Below, in pieces: positions 30,051 through 42,642 of a stretch of DNA of 64,000 bases. This stretch comes from Mycobacterium sp. 1274756.6 (GTDB lineage Bacteria; Actinomycetota; Actinomycetes; Mycobacteriales; Mycobacteriaceae). The stretch's first letter is position 1. Each line of letters starts with the position of its first letter. The translations under genes and the position numbers were made by a program. The notes under the pieces were generated by a model. It ran no database searches. It saw only the letters and a list, made by a program, of their open reading frames with translations, and was not told where the DNA came from. The stretch lies in the NCBI RefSeq assembly GCF_001668625.1, contig NZ_LZLJ01000049.1, positions 1-64,000 on the forward strand. Direction: 5' to 3'.

Positions 30051-31347
30051 CCACCACCAGCCGGGCCATGCCCTGGTAGGTGGCCGGGTTGAACAGGGTC
30101 GGCCAGCGGGTGCGGGCGGGGCGCTCGGGGTGCGGCCGCCCGGCGAACCGGTCGCTCAGCCAGCGCAGCGACATCGGCGCCGACAGCGGGTGCAGCAGCA
30201 GGTGCTCGCAGAACGCGTCGCGGTGGTAGGTGACGTGCGCGCCGCCGGCCCGGTAGGTGTCGGCGAGGGCGTCGATGTCGGCCACGCCGATGATCGGGTC
30301 GTGGACCGCCTGCACCAGCAGCACCGGCGGGGCGGGGGTCTGCACCCCCAACCGGGTGTGGGTGAACACGTGCTGCACCGCGGGCAGGTCCAGCACCTGC
30401 TCCAGCGGCCAGTCGACGAAGTCGTCCATGTCGGTGCCGCGCAGCCGCAACAGCGCCCCGATGGTGGTCATCGACTCCAGCGAGCGCAGCAGGTCCCGGC
30501 CCGCCTCGGTGGCGTGCTCGTCGATCACCTGGCGCAGGCCCGGGTAGCGGTGGCTCAGCGCGGCGACCACCAGCGCGGGCAGCGCGGCGAACACGGTGCC
30601 GTTGAGCCGGCGGAAGGTGTGGCCCAGGTCGCCGACCGGGGAGCCGAGCACCGCGCCGGCGATCTCGAGTTCGGGGGCGTACTGGCCGCACAGCTCGGCG
30701 GCCCAGGCGCTGGCCAGCCCGCCGCCGGAGTAGCCCCACAGCCCCAGCGGCGCGTCGGCGGGCAGGGCGAGCCGGTCGCAGGCCAGCGCGGCGCGCAGCC
30801 CGTCGAGCACCCGGTAGCCGGGCTCGTAGGGCGAGCCCCACAGCCCGGCCAGGCCCTCGTGGTCGGGGACCGAGACGGTCCAGCCCTCGGCCAGCGCGGC
30901 GCCGATCAGCAGGAACTCCAGCTGGGCCAGCGAGCCGAAGGCTTTGGCGCCGCGGCGCAGCGCGTAGGAGGGGAAGCAGCGGGCGGTGATCGCGTCGATC
31001 GCGCACTGGTAGGACAGCAGCGGGTGCGCGATCCCGGGGGCCCGGTCGGCGGGGACCAGCACGGTGGTCACCGACGCCTCCGGGTCGCCGTTCATGTCGG
31101 TGGTGCGGTACAGCAGCTGGATGGCGGTGACGCGCACCGGGATCAGCCCCAGGAAGGCCGGTTCGGCGTCGCGGCTGCGCAGCACGGTGCCGGGCCGGGC
31201 GTGCTCGTAGCCGGCCGGCGGCTGATAGAAGGGGTCGTCGGTGGGCAGCGGCGGCGCGCCCTTGGGGCGCGGGCTGGGCAGCTCCTCGTGCGGCGCCTGC
31301 CCGATCCATTGCGGTTGGCCGGCGGTCGCAACGCTGCCCAAGTCCAT
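30001..31347 (-). CDS. Secretory-lipase-family alpha/beta hydrolase (Rv1592c-like)
   Basis: The 448-residue protein belongs to the LIP family of alpha/beta hydrolases related to fungal secretory lipases. The nucleophile elbow is [12 protein letters not shown], a later [12 protein letters not shown] supplies the aspartate and [11 protein letters not shown] a histidine. It has no clear signal peptide: the start [13 protein letters not shown] is polar. The homologue Rv1592c is reported as a lipid hydrolase. Start ATG 31347 follows GGGAG by 7 nt. It lies 57 bp downstream of nrtR on the same strand and may be cotranscribed with it. Confidence 0.85.
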   Translation of the reverse strand: MDLGSVATAGQPQWIGQAPHEELPSPRPKGAPPLPTDDPFYQPPAGYEHARPGTVLRSRDAEPAFLGLIPVRVTAIQLLYRTTDMNGDPEASVTTVLVPADRAPGIAHPLLSYQCAIDAITARCFPSYALRRGAKAFGSLAQLEFLLIGAALAEGWTVSVPDHEGLAGLWGSPYEPGYRVLDGLRAALACDRLALPADAPLGLWGYSGGGLASAWAAELCGQYAPELEIAGAVLGSPVGDLGHTFRRLNGTVFAALPALVVAALSHRYPGLRQVIDEHATEAGRDLLRSLESMTTIGALLRLRGTDMDDFVDWPLEQVLDLPAVQHVFTHTRLGVQTPAPPVLLVQAVHDPIIGVADIDALADTYRAGGAHVTYHRDAFCEHLLLHPLSAPMSLRWLSDRFAGRPHPERPARTRWPTLFNPATYQGMARLVVVSAQLLTGRLVRRRPL

Positions 31348-31404
31348 CAGCTGTCTCCCTTCGCGGCCGGGGTCGGCCAGGAGACATTCTGGCTTAAGAG
31401 GACG

Positions 31405-32115
31405 TTAAGAATCCAGTCGGGTGTCGCCGGGCGGCCGGAACACGGCGAACTCGTCGGTGATGCGCAGTTCGGCGTCGCTGAACCGGTACAGCGCGGCGGG
31501 CCGCCCGCCGGCCCGCCCGGACTGGGCGGTGGTGCCGGTGCGGCTGAGCACCTTGCGCCGGGTCAGCACCCGCTGCAGGTTGGTGGCGTCGACCTGGTAG
31601 CCCAGCGCCGCCTCGTAGACGTCGCGCAGCGTGGAGACCGCGAATTCGGTTGGCGCCAAAGCGAACGCGATGTTGGTGTAGGACATCTTGGCCACCAGCC
31701 GGGTGCGGGCGTGGGCGACCATCGGGCCGTGGTCGAACGCCATCCGCGGCAGGTCGGCCACCGGGTGCCAGCGGGTGTCCGACGGCAGTTCGGGGGTGGC
31801 GGGAGAGGGCACCAGCCCCAGGAAGGTGGCGGCGACGGTGCGCGGCCCGGGCATCCGGGCGGGGTCGGAGAACACCGCGAGCTGCTCCAGGTGGGCCAGT
31901 TGCCGCAGGTCGACCTTCTCGGCCAGCTGGCGGCGCACCGAGGTGGTCAGGTCCTCGTCGTCGCGCAGCCGCCCACCCGGCAGCGACCAGGCGCCCCGGG
32001 CCGGTTCGCGGGCCCGCTGCCACAGCAGCACGCTGAGCTGCGGGTTCGCCGTCTCCAGGTCGCGAACCTGGAACACGACGGCGAGCACTTCGTGGCGAGT
32101 GTTACCATAAACCAT
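31405..32115 (-). CDS. nrtR: NrtR, Nudix-like repressor of NAD synthesis
   Basis: The 236-residue protein has an N-terminal Nudix-like domain (about 8-150, with [14 protein letters not shown] and LAEKVDL in place of a full Nudix box) and a C-terminal winged-helix part (about 155-230, with [26 protein letters not shown]). The degraded Nudix box REXXEE signature fits a sensor rather than a hydrolase. NrtR of M. smegmatis represses nadA-nadB-nadC and responds to NAD-related metabolites (established for the family). ATG 32115 follows TACAAT by 7 nt on the minus strand, so the mRNA is probably leaderless. Confidence 0.9.
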   Translation of the reverse strand: MVYGNTRHEVLAVVFQVRDLETANPQLSVLLWQRAREPARGAWSLPGGRLRDDEDLTTSVRRQLAEKVDLRQLAHLEQLAVFSDPARMPGPRTVAATFLGLVPSPATPELPSDTRWHPVADLPRMAFDHGPMVAHARTRLVAKMSYTNIAFALAPTEFAVSTLRDVYEAALGYQVDATNLQRVLTRRKVLSRTGTTAQSGRAGGRPAALYRFSDAELRITDEFAVFRPPGDTRLDS

Positions 32116-32138
32116 GTTTTCGATTGTAAGTCGAAAAC
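32103..32138. promoter_or_regulatory. NrtR-type operator between nrtR and nadA
   Basis: A perfect 8-bp inverted repeat, GTTTTCGA (32116-32123) and TCGAAAAC (32131-32138), flanks a 7-nt centre. The nrtR -10 TACAAT (minus, 32128-32123) lies inside it, and the box begins on the base next to the nrtR ATG. On the plus strand TACCAT (32103-32108) is a candidate -10 for nadA and would put its transcription start at the edge of the box. One site could thus control both directions. Confidence 0.85.
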
Positions 32139-32160
32139 CTCTCCGGCGGAAGGAACGGCG

Positions 32161-33216
32161 ATGACGATCCTCAATCGCACCGAGACGGTCACCGCGGCCG
32201 AGAGCCTCGCGGCGCAGATCGTCGACACCCCGACCGGCTACGGCGGTGTCGAACCCGACCAACGCTGGGCCGACGCGGTCCGGGCGCTGGCCGAGGCGCG
32301 CAACGCCACCATCCTGGCGCACAACTACCAGCTGCCGGCGATCCAGGACATCGCCGACCACGTGGGGGACTCGCTGGCGCTGGCCCGCGCGGCGGCCGCC
32401 GCCGGCGAGGACACCATCGTGTTCTGCGGCGTGCACTTCATGGCCGAGACCGCCAAGATCCTCAGCCCGGACAAGACCGTGCTCATCCCCGACCAGCGGG
32501 CGGGCTGCTCGCTGGCCGACTCCATCACCGCCGAGGACCTGGCGGCCTGGAAGGCCGAGCACCCCGGGGCGGTCGTGGTGTCCTACGTCAACACCACCGC
32601 CGCGGTCAAGGCGCTCACCGACTACTGCTGCACCTCCTCCAACGCGGTGGACGTGGTCAACGCCATCGGCCCGGACCGGGAGGTGCTGTTCTGCCCCGAC
32701 CAGTTCCTCGGCGCCCACGTGCGGCGCCTCACCGGCCGCAAGAACATGCACGTGTGGGCCGGGGAGTGCCACGTGCACGCCGGCATCAACGGCGACGAGC
32801 TGACCGCGCAGACCCGCAGCAACCCCGACGCCGAACTGTTCGTCCACCCCGAGTGCGGTTGCGCCACCTCGGCGCTGTACCTGGCCGGGGCGGGCGCGGT
32901 GCCCGAGGAGCGGGTCAAGATCCTGTCCACCGGCGGCATGCTCGAGGCCGCCCGGTCCACCGGCGCCAAACAGGTGCTGGTGGCCACCGAGGTCGGCATG
33001 CTCTACCAGCTGCGCAACGCCGCCCCCGACGTCGACTTCCGGGCGGTCAACGAGAAGGCCTCCTGCAAGTTCATGAAGATGATCACCCCGGCGGCGCTGC
33101 TGCGCTGCCTGCTCGAGGGCGCCGACGAGGTCGACGTCGACCCGGTCACCCGGGAGGCCGCCCTGGGCTCGGTGCAGCGGATGGTCGCGATCGGCCAGCC
33201 CGGCGGCGGCGAATGA
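32161..33216 (+). CDS. nadA: Quinolinate synthase A
   Basis: NadA condenses iminoaspartate from NadB with dihydroxyacetone phosphate to make quinolinate, using a 4Fe-4S cluster. The 351-residue protein shows [11 protein letters not shown], the cluster cysteines in [17 protein letters not shown] and HPECGCATS regions, and KILSTGGML. The ATG is preceded by GGAAGGAA. The frame is open far upstream, but that part is antisense to nrtR and the lipase and is not coding. The stop overlaps nadB (ATGA). Confidence 0.96.
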   Translation: MTILNRTETVTAAESLAAQIVDTPTGYGGVEPDQRWADAVRALAEARNATILAHNYQLPAIQDIADHVGDSLALARAAAAAGEDTIVFCGVHFMAETAKILSPDKTVLIPDQRAGCSLADSITAEDLAAWKAEHPGAVVVSYVNTTAAVKALTDYCCTSSNAVDVVNAIGPDREVLFCPDQFLGAHVRRLTGRKNMHVWAGECHVHAGINGDELTAQTRSNPDAELFVHPECGCATSALYLAGAGAVPEERVKILSTGGMLEAARSTGAKQVLVATEVGMLYQLRNAAPDVDFRAVNEKASCKFMKMITPAALLRCLLEGADEVDVDPVTREAALGSVQRMVAIGQPGGGE

Positions 33217-34781
33217 CGCTGCGCCCGGCCTGGCGGCAGCGCGTCGACGTCGCGGTCGTCGGCACCGGGGTGGCCGGGCTGGCGGCCGGGCTGGCGGCGC
33301 ACCGCGCCGGTGCCCGGGTGGTGGTGCTCAGCAAGGCCGGCAGCGGCCCGGAGGCCACCGCGACCCGCTACGCGCAGGGCGGCATCGCGGTGGTGGTGCC
33401 CGACGCCGACGACTCGGTGGCCGCCCACGTCGCCGACACCCTGGCCGCCGGCGCCGGACTGTGCGACCCCGAGGCGGTGCACTCGATCGTCGCCGACGGC
33501 TACCGGGCGGTGGCCGCCCTGGTCGCCGACGGGGCCCGGTTCGACGCCGCCGCCAGCGGCGGCTGGTCGCTGACCCGGGAGGGCGGGCACTCGCGGCGCC
33601 GCGTCGTGCACGCCGGCGGCGACGCCACCGGCGCCGAGGTGCAGCGCGCCCTGGACGCCGCGGCGGCCGGGCTGGCGGTCCGCACCGGCCACCTGGTCGT
33701 GGAGGTGCTGCACGACACCGCCGTCACCGGGGTGCAGGTGCTCACCGCCGACGGCATCGGGGTGATCGAGGCACCGTCGGTCATCCTGGCCACCGGCGGG
33801 CTCGGCCAGCTCTACCGCGCCACCACCAACCCGGCGGTGTCCACCGCCGACGGCATCGCGCTGGCGCTGACCGCCGGGGTCGCGGTCACCGACCTGGAGT
33901 TCATCCAGTTCCACCCGACCATGCTGTTCGGCGGGCCCGGCGGCGCGCGACGCCCGCTGGTCACCGAGGCCATCCGCGGCGAAGGCGCCCGGCTGGTCGA
34001 CGCACGCGGCGACGCGATCACCGACGGGGTGCACCCAATGGGCGATCTGGCCCCCCGCGACGTGGTGGCCGCCGCCATCGACGCCCGGATGACGGCCACC
34101 GGTGCGCCGTGCGTCTACCTGGACGCCCGCCACCTGCCCGACGTCGCCCGGCGGTTCCCGACCGTCACCGCGGCCTGCCGCGCCATCGGCGTCGACCCGG
34201 CCCGCCAACCCATCCCGGTGGTGCCCGGCGCGCACTACAGCTGCGGCGGAGTGCGCACCGACGTGACCGGCCGCACCGCCCTGCCCGGGCTGTTCGCCGC
34301 CGGGGAGGTCGCCCGCACCGGCATGCACGGCGCCAACCGGCTGGCCTCCAACAGCCTGCTGGAGGGCCTGGTGGTCGGGGAGCGCGCCGGCCGCGCAGCC
34401 GCCGCGCACGCCCGCAGCGCCGGCGGGGCGCACGCGGTCTGGCTGGAACCGCCGCACCGGCGGGTGCTGCCCCGCGCCGCACTGCAGCAGGCGATGGCCC
34501 GGGACGCCGCGGTGGTCCGCGACGCCGCGGGCCTGGACCGGCTGGCCGCCGTCCTGGCCGCCGCGGAGACCCGGCCGGTGCGCAGCCGCGCCGACGTCGA
34601 GGACAGTGCGCTGACCCTGGCCGCCGGCGCGGTCGCCGCCGCGGCCGCCGCCCGCACCGAGAGCCGCGGCTGCCACCACCGCCGCGACCACCCCGGGACC
34701 GACCCGGACCGGGCCGCCAGCATCGACATCCACGCGCCCGGCCCGCGGGTCGGCGCCGCGACGACGGTGGCGGTGGCGTGA
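33213..34781 (+). CDS. nadB: L-aspartate oxidase
   Basis: NadB oxidises L-aspartate to iminoaspartate with FAD. The 522-residue protein has the N-terminal dinucleotide fold [15 protein letters not shown], the substrate segment [31 protein letters not shown] and [18 protein letters not shown]. All family motifs are intact. It lies between nadA and nadC with overlapping codons on both sides, so the three enzymes form one translational unit under NrtR. Confidence 0.96.
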   Translation: MTLRPAWRQRVDVAVVGTGVAGLAAGLAAHRAGARVVVLSKAGSGPEATATRYAQGGIAVVVPDADDSVAAHVADTLAAGAGLCDPEAVHSIVADGYRAVAALVADGARFDAAASGGWSLTREGGHSRRRVVHAGGDATGAEVQRALDAAAAGLAVRTGHLVVEVLHDTAVTGVQVLTADGIGVIEAPSVILATGGLGQLYRATTNPAVSTADGIALALTAGVAVTDLEFIQFHPTMLFGGPGGARRPLVTEAIRGEGARLVDARGDAITDGVHPMGDLAPRDVVAAAIDARMTATGAPCVYLDARHLPDVARRFPTVTAACRAIGVDPARQPIPVVPGAHYSCGGVRTDVTGRTALPGLFAAGEVARTGMHGANRLASNSLLEGLVVGERAGRAAAAHARSAGGAHAVWLEPPHRRVLPRAALQQAMARDAAVVRDAAGLDRLAAVLAAAETRPVRSRADVEDSALTLAAGAVAAAAAARTESRGCHHRRDHPGTDPDRAASIDIHAPGPRVGAATTVAVA

Positions 34782-35638
34782 TGGCGCTGACCGAACCCGA
34801 GTACGCCGAGGCCCGCGCGGTCATCGGCCGCGCCCTCGACGAGGACCTGCGCTACGGCCCGGACATCACCACGCTGGCCACCGTGCCCGAGGGGGCGATG
34901 GCGACCGCGTCGCTGGTCACCCGCGCGCCGGGCGTGATCGCCGGGGTGGACCTGGCGCTGCTGGTGCTGCACGAGGTGCTCGGCCCGGAGGGCTTCCGCA
35001 TCATCGACCGCAGCGAGGACGGCGCCCGGGTCGACGCCGGGGCGGCGCTGCTGACCGTGGAGGCGCTGACGCTGGGCCTGCTCACCGCCGAACGCACCCT
35101 GCTCAACCTGGTGTGTCACCTGTCCGGGATCGCCACCGCCACCGCGGCCTGGGTGGACGCGGTGGACGGCACCAAGGCCCGCATCCGCGACACCCGCAAG
35201 ACCCTGCCCGGGCTGCGCGCCCTGCAGAAGTACGCGGTGCGGGTCGGCGGCGGCGTCAACCACCGGATGGGGCTCGGCGACGCCGCGCTGATCAAGGACA
35301 ACCACGTGGCGGCCGCCGGCTCGGTGGTGGCCGCGCTGCGCGCCGTCCGGACCACCGCCCCCGACCTGCCGTGCGAGGTGGAGGTGGACTCCCTCGACCA
35401 GCTCGACGAGGTGCTCGCCGAGGACGTGGAGCTGGTGCTGCTGGACAACTTCCCGGTCTGGCAGACCCAGATCGCGGTGCAGCGCCGCGACGCCCGCGCC
35501 CCGCGGGTGCTGCTGGAGTCCTCCGGCGGGCTGGAGCTGGCCACCGCCGCGGAGTACGCCGCCACCGGCGTGGACTACCTGGCCGTCGGGGCGCTCACCC
35601 ATTCGGTGCGGGTGCTCGACATCGGCCTGGACATGTGA
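34781..35638 (+). CDS. nadC: Nicotinate-nucleotide pyrophosphorylase (QPRTase)
   Basis: NadC joins quinolinate with PRPP to give nicotinate mononucleotide and CO2. The 285-residue protein contains DTRKTLPGLRALQKYAV, GGGVNHRMGLGDAALIKDNH with the PRPP/quinolinate-binding residues, EVEVDSLDQ and the final VDYLAVGALTHS. It starts on the last base of the nadB stop (TGATG). It converges on the DUF385 gene with a 9-bp gap. Confidence 0.96.
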   Translation: MALTEPEYAEARAVIGRALDEDLRYGPDITTLATVPEGAMATASLVTRAPGVIAGVDLALLVLHEVLGPEGFRIIDRSEDGARVDAGAALLTVEALTLGLLTAERTLLNLVCHLSGIATATAAWVDAVDGTKARIRDTRKTLPGLRALQKYAVRVGGGVNHRMGLGDAALIKDNHVAAAGSVVAALRAVRTTAPDLPCEVEVDSLDQLDEVLAEDVELVLLDNFPVWQTQIAVQRRDARAPRVLLESSGGLELATAAEYAATGVDYLAVGALTHSVRVLDIGLDM

Positions 35639-35647
35639 GCTCGGGGC

Positions 35648-36061
35648 TCAGCCGCTGACGTCGGCGACCAGCACGGCCGCGCGGCGGAGCTGCAGCCGCA
35701 CCGCCCACGGCAGGCCCTCGCCGTCCGCGCCGGCCGGGATGATGCGCGGGCTGGTCAGGCGCAGCTCGCGGCGGAACAGCTGGACGTCGGCCTCCCCGGC
35801 GGCCAGCACATTCTTGACCCAGTCGGCCTTGCCGTGGCCGAGCACGATCGCCATCAGGTCACCCGTGCGGTAGGTGGTGACCACCGTCTCGTAGGGCTTG
35901 CCGGACTTGCGGCCGCGGTGCTTGATGACCGCGGTGCCCGGCAGATACCGCGCCACCGGTTTCACCACCGGGTTCATGTACTTCATCTGCCAGCGGTCCA
36001 GCCAGGCCGGGAACACCACCGGTATCCCCGGCACGCTTTTCGGGTGGTTCTTCGTCGACAC
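35648..36061 (-). CDS. Deazaflavin-dependent nitroreductase-family protein
   Basis: The 137-residue protein is a second DUF385 (Ddn-like) member. The N-terminal amphipathic stretch and [14 protein letters not shown] lead into [15 protein letters not shown], the usual cofactor-phosphate loop; [16 protein letters not shown] and a shorter C-terminus follow. F420 or another flavin-type cofactor is likely but not certain. It differs clearly from the member at 13 kb. The start is GTG. It diverges from hisD. Confidence 0.85.
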   Translation of the reverse strand: MSTKNHPKSVPGIPVVFPAWLDRWQMKYMNPVVKPVARYLPGTAVIKHRGRKSGKPYETVVTTYRTGDLMAIVLGHGKADWVKNVLAAGEADVQLFRRELRLTSPRIIPAGADGEGLPWAVRLQLRRAAVLVADVSG

Positions 36062-36154
36062 GGCGGGCTCCGTTCATGATCGGGCGGTGGCCTCACCCTA
36101 CCGCCCGCGGGTGGCCGGGCGCCCCGCGACGAAAACTCGGTTGAGCTGCTCTGG

Positions 36155-36160
36155 GACAAT
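36155..36160 (+). promoter_or_regulatory. Candidate -10 element for the his operon
   Basis: GACAAT lies 7 nt before GTG 36168, the chosen hisD start. An ATG at 36159 would begin inside this hexamer, which argues against it if the promoter is real. Confidence 0.4.
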
Positions 36161-36167
36161 GGGGGAC

Positions 36168-39251
<3,084 letters not shown>

Positions 39252-39255
<4 letters not shown>

Positions 39256-39872
39256 CCGGACCCGCGGTGGTGGTGCTCGACTACGGGTCGGGCAACCTGC
39301 GCTCGGCGCAGCGCGCCCTGGAACGTGCCGGCGCCCGGGTCAGCGTGACCGCCGACGCGGCGGCGGCCCAAGCCGCCGACGGGCTGGTGGTGCCCGGCGT
39401 CGGCGCGTTCGCGACCTGCATGGCCGGGCTGGTGGCGATCGGCGGCGACCGGATCATCGCCGACCGGCTGACGCTGGGCCGGCCGGTGCTGGGGGTCTGC
39501 GTGGGCATGCAGATCCTGTTCGCCCGCGGGGTCGAGTTCGGAGCGGAGACCGCCGGTTGCGGGCACTGGCCCGGCGCGGTGACCCGGCTGGACGCGCCGG
39601 TCATCCCGCACATGGGCTGGAACACCGTCGACGCCGCCCCCGACAGCGCGCTGCTGCGCGGCATCCCGGCGGGCACCCGGTTCTACTTCGTGCACTCCTA
39701 CGCCGCGCAGAGTTGGGCGGGCGCACCGGGGGCGCGGGTGAGCTGGACCACCCACCACAACCGGTTCCTGGCCGCGGTGGAGGACGGGCCGCTGGCGGCC
39801 ACCCAGTTCCACCCGGAGAAGAGCGGCGACGCCGGGGCGCGACTGCTGCGCAACTGGGTCGACGGGCTGTGA
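39252..39872 (+). CDS. hisH: Imidazole glycerol phosphate synthase, glutaminase subunit
   Basis: HisH hydrolyses glutamine and passes ammonia to HisF. The 206-residue class I amidotransferase has the nucleophile Cys83 in GVCVGMQ and the His187-Glu189 pair in QFHPEKSG. N-terminal [10 protein letters not shown] is typical. HisH is separated from hisF by priA and an IMPase gene. A promoter-like TAGGGT follows its stop. Confidence 0.96.
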
Positions 39873-39874
39873 GT

Positions 39875-39880
39875 TAGGGT
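39875..39880 (+). promoter_or_regulatory. Candidate internal -10 element for priA
   Basis: TAGGGT lies 8 nt before the priA GTG, in a 16-bp gap inside the his run. It could give a separate leaderless priA-hisF-hisI transcript. This would make sense if PriA is also needed for tryptophan synthesis. Confidence 0.45.
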
Positions 39881-39888
39881 CGGTTCCC

Positions 39889-40635
39889 GTGGCGCTGATA
39901 CTTCTTCCCGCGGTCGATGTGGTCGACGGCCGTGCCGTGCGACTGGTGCAGGGCAAGGCCGGCAGTGAGACCGAATACGGTTCGGCGCTGGAGGCGGCGC
40001 TGGGCTGGCAACGCGACGGCGCGGAGTGGATCCACCTGGTCGACCTGGACGCCGCGTTCGGGCGCGGCTCCAACCGCGAGCTGCTGGCCGAGGTGGTGGG
40101 CCGCCTGGACGTCAAGGTCGAACTCTCCGGCGGCATCCGCGACGACGACTCGCTGGCCGCGGCGCTGGCCACCGGATGCGCGCGGATCAACCTGGGCACC
40201 GCGGCGCTGGAGAACCCGCAGTGGTGCTCACGGGTGCTGGCCGAACACGACGACCGGATCGCCGTCGGACTCGACGTGCTGATCGACCGGGGCAACCCGG
40301 ACGGGGAGCACCGGCTGCGGGGCCGCGGCTGGGAGAGCGACGGCGGCGAACTGTGGCCGGTGCTCGAACGCCTGGACAGCGAGGGCTGTTCACGCTTCGT
40401 GGTCACCGACGTCACCAAGGACGGCACCCTGGAGGGGCCGAACCTGGAACTGCTGCGCAACGTCGCCGAATGCACCGACGCGCCGGTGATCGCCTCCGGC
40501 GGGGTGTCCAGCCTCGACGACCTGCGGGCGATCGCCGAACTCACCGAGTCGGGGGTGGAGGGCGCCATCGTCGGCAAGGCGCTCTACGCGGGCCGGTTCA
40601 CCCTGCCGCAGGCCCTGTTAGCGGTGCGGGAGTAG
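39889..40635 (+). CDS. priA: Bifunctional HisA/TrpF isomerase PriA
   Basis: PriA isomerises both ProFAR (histidine) and PRA (tryptophan), because actinobacteria usually lack trpF; no trpF is found beside the trp genes here. The 248-residue TIM barrel has catalytic Asp10 (LLPAVDVV) and Asp178 (VTKDGT). The GRGWE segment (Arg146, Trp148) matches the residues that switch between the two substrates in M. tuberculosis PriA. A small insertion at RGNPDG (about 134-139) makes a loop three to four residues longer than the M. tuberculosis protein as I recall it. Confidence 0.94.
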   Translation: MALILLPAVDVVDGRAVRLVQGKAGSETEYGSALEAALGWQRDGAEWIHLVDLDAAFGRGSNRELLAEVVGRLDVKVELSGGIRDDDSLAAALATGCARINLGTAALENPQWCSRVLAEHDDRIAVGLDVLIDRGNPDGEHRLRGRGWESDGGELWPVLERLDSEGCSRFVVTDVTKDGTLEGPNLELLRNVAECTDAPVIASGGVSSLDDLRAIAELTESGVEGAIVGKALYAGRFTLPQALLAVRE

Positions 40636-40641
40636 GCCCTG

Positions 40642-41457
40642 GTGGCGCCCGACACCGCCGAACTCAACGCCCTGGTCTCCGAGGCGTCGCGCATCCTCGA
40701 CGCCGCCAGCGAACCGTTTCTGTCCGGACATCGCGCGGATTCCGCGGTCCGCAAGAATGGCAACGACTTCGCCACCGAGGTGGACCTGGCCATCGAGCGG
40801 CAGGTCACCGAGGCGCTCACCGCGGCGACCGGAATCGGGGTGCACGGCGAGGAATTCGGCGGCACCCCGATCGACGCGCCGCTGGTGTGGGTGCTCGACC
40901 CGATCGACGGCACCTTCAACTACGCCGCCGGTTCGCCGATGGCGGCCATCCTGCTCGGGCTGCTCAGCAACGGCGAACCGGTGGCCGGGCTGACCTGGCT
41001 GCCGTTCACCGGCCAGCGTTACACCGCGGTGGCCGGTGGGCCGCTGCGCGACAACGGTGTCGAGCGGCCCGCATTGACCCGCGGCGCGTTGTCCGACGCG
41101 ATCGTCGGGATCGGCACCTTCAACGTCGACTGGCGCGGCCGGTTCCCGGGCCGCTACCGGCTGGCGATCGTGGAGAACCTCAGCCGGGTCACCTCCCGGC
41201 CCCGCATGCACGGCGCCACCGGCATCGACCTCGCCTACGTCGCCGACGGGATCCTTGGCGGGGCACTCAGTTTCGGTGACCACATCTGGGATCACGCGGC
41301 CGGGGTGGCGCTGGTGCGCGCTGCGGGCGGCGTCGTCACCGACCTGGCGGGTGAGCCGTGGACGGCCACGTCGCGCTCGGCGCTGGCCGCCGCGCCCGGC
41401 GTGCACGAGCAGATCCTGGACATCCTGCACCGCACCGGAGCACCGGAGGACTACTGA
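40642..41457 (+). CDS. Inositol monophosphatase family phosphatase (ImpA-like)
   Basis: The 271-residue protein is a Mg-dependent, Li-sensitive-type phosphatase. Metal-ligand motifs are [24 protein letters not shown] and [10 protein letters not shown]. It lies between priA and hisF, as in M. tuberculosis (impA, recalled). Substrate may be inositol phosphate for phosphatidylinositol or mycothiol synthesis, or a histidinol phosphate-like compound suggested by the operon. The dedicated actinobacterial HisN also belongs to this family, so the second role is possible but unproven. GTG start. Confidence 0.88.
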   Translation: MAPDTAELNALVSEASRILDAASEPFLSGHRADSAVRKNGNDFATEVDLAIERQVTEALTAATGIGVHGEEFGGTPIDAPLVWVLDPIDGTFNYAAGSPMAAILLGLLSNGEPVAGLTWLPFTGQRYTAVAGGPLRDNGVERPALTRGALSDAIVGIGTFNVDWRGRFPGRYRLAIVENLSRVTSRPRMHGATGIDLAYVADGILGGALSFGDHIWDHAAGVALVRAAGGVVTDLAGEPWTATSRSALAAAPGVHEQILDILHRTGAPEDY

Positions 41458-41458
41458 G

Positions 41459-42244
41459 ATGAGCACCGCCAACGATGTTGCCGTGCGGGTGATCCCGTGC
41501 CTGGACGTCGACGACGGCCGGGTGGTCAAGGGCGTCAACTTCGCCAACCTGCGCGACGCGGGTGATCCGGTGGAACTCGCGGCCCGCTACGACGCCGAGG
41601 GCGCCGACGAGCTGACCTTTCTGGACGTGACCGCGTCCAGTTCGGGGCGGGCCACCATGCTCGACGTGGTGCGCCACACCGCCGAGCAGGTGTTCATCCC
41701 GCTCACCGTCGGGGGCGGGGTGCGCAGCGTGGCCGACGTGGACGCGCTGCTGCGCGCCGGGGCGGACAAGGTGTCGGTGAACACCGCGGCCATCGCCCGC
41801 CCGGAACTGCTGGCCGAGCTGTCCCGGCAGTTCGGGTCCCAGTGCATCGTGTTGTCGGTGGATGCCCGCACCGTGCCCGCCGGTGCCGAGCCCACCCCGT
41901 CGGGCTGGGAGGTCACCACCCACGGCGGCCGGCGCGGCACCGGCATCGACGCGATCGAGTGGGCGGTGCGCGGCGCCGAGCTCGGGGTGGGGGAGATCCT
42001 GCTGAACTCGATGGACGCCGACGGCACCAAGGCCGGCTTCGACCTGCCGATGCTGGCCGCGGTACGCAAGGGCGTGCAGGTGCCGGTGATCGCCAGCGGC
42101 GGCGCGGGCGCGGTCGAGCACTTCGCGCCCGCGGTGCACGCCGGAGCCGATGCGGTGCTGGCCGCCAGCGTCTTCCACTTCGGTGAGCTGACCATCCCGC
42201 ATGTCAAGGCCGCGATGGCCGCCGACGGGATCCTGGTGCGATGA
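41459..42244 (+). CDS. hisF: Imidazole glycerol phosphate synthase, cyclase subunit
   Basis: HisF uses ammonia from HisH to form imidazole-glycerol phosphate and AICAR. The 261-residue barrel shows [14 protein letters not shown] with the first catalytic aspartate, [17 protein letters not shown] and [14 protein letters not shown] with the second. Start ATG is 2 bp after the phosphatase stop. It overlaps hisI by ATGA. Confidence 0.96.
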   Translation: MSTANDVAVRVIPCLDVDDGRVVKGVNFANLRDAGDPVELAARYDAEGADELTFLDVTASSSGRATMLDVVRHTAEQVFIPLTVGGGVRSVADVDALLRAGADKVSVNTAAIARPELLAELSRQFGSQCIVLSVDARTVPAGAEPTPSGWEVTTHGGRRGTGIDAIEWAVRGAELGVGEILLNSMDADGTKAGFDLPMLAAVRKGVQVPVIASGGAGAVEHFAPAVHAGADAVLAASVFHFGELTIPHVKAAMAADGILVR

Positions 42245-42588
42245 CCGAGTTGGATCCGGCTATCGCCGCCCGGCTCAAACGCAACGCCGACGGGCTGTTC
42301 ACCGCGGTGGTGACCGAGCGCGGCAGTGGCGATGTGCTGATGGTGGCCTGGATGGACGACGCCGCGCTGGCCCGCACCCTGGCGACCCGGGAGGCCACGT
42401 ACTTCTCCCGCTCGCGCGGCGAGCAGTGGGTCAAGGGCGCCACCTCCGGGCACACCCAGCGCGTGCACGAGGTGCGGCTGGACTGCGACGGCGACGCCGT
42501 GCTGCTGGTGGTCGACCAGGTGGGCGGAGCCTGCCACACTGGGGAGCACAGCTGCTTCGACGCGGATCTGTTGCTGGGGCCGGAGTAG
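42241..42588 (+). CDS. hisI: Phosphoribosyl-AMP cyclohydrolase
   Basis: HisI opens the purine ring of PR-AMP. The 115-residue protein is the single-domain form without HisE. It has [31 protein letters not shown], and the zinc/magnesium-site residues in DCDGDAVLL and CHTGEHSCF. It is the last gene of the his run. Confidence 0.96.
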   Translation: MTELDPAIAARLKRNADGLFTAVVTERGSGDVLMVAWMDDAALARTLATREATYFSRSRGEQWVKGATSGHTQRVHEVRLDCDGDAVLLVVDQVGGACHTGEHSCFDADLLLGPE

Positions 42589-42629
42589 GGGCGGGTTCGG
42601 CGCGCCGGGCGCGTGTCGGCGGAACGCGC

Positions 42630-42635
42630 TACAAT
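42630..42635 (+). promoter_or_regulatory. Candidate -10 element for the DUF222/HNH gene
   Basis: TACAAT lies exactly 7 nt before the ATG at 42643, the same layout as nrtR. An intact promoter suggests that the frameshift in the gene is recent, or is an error. Confidence 0.55.
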
Positions 42636-42642
42636 CGAAAGT

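Noticed and set aside
30130..32160. Upstream extension of the nadA frame by over 600 codons
   Set aside because: It lies antisense to the lipase and nrtR. nadA has a proper ATG with GGAAGGAA and begins with the expected N-terminus.
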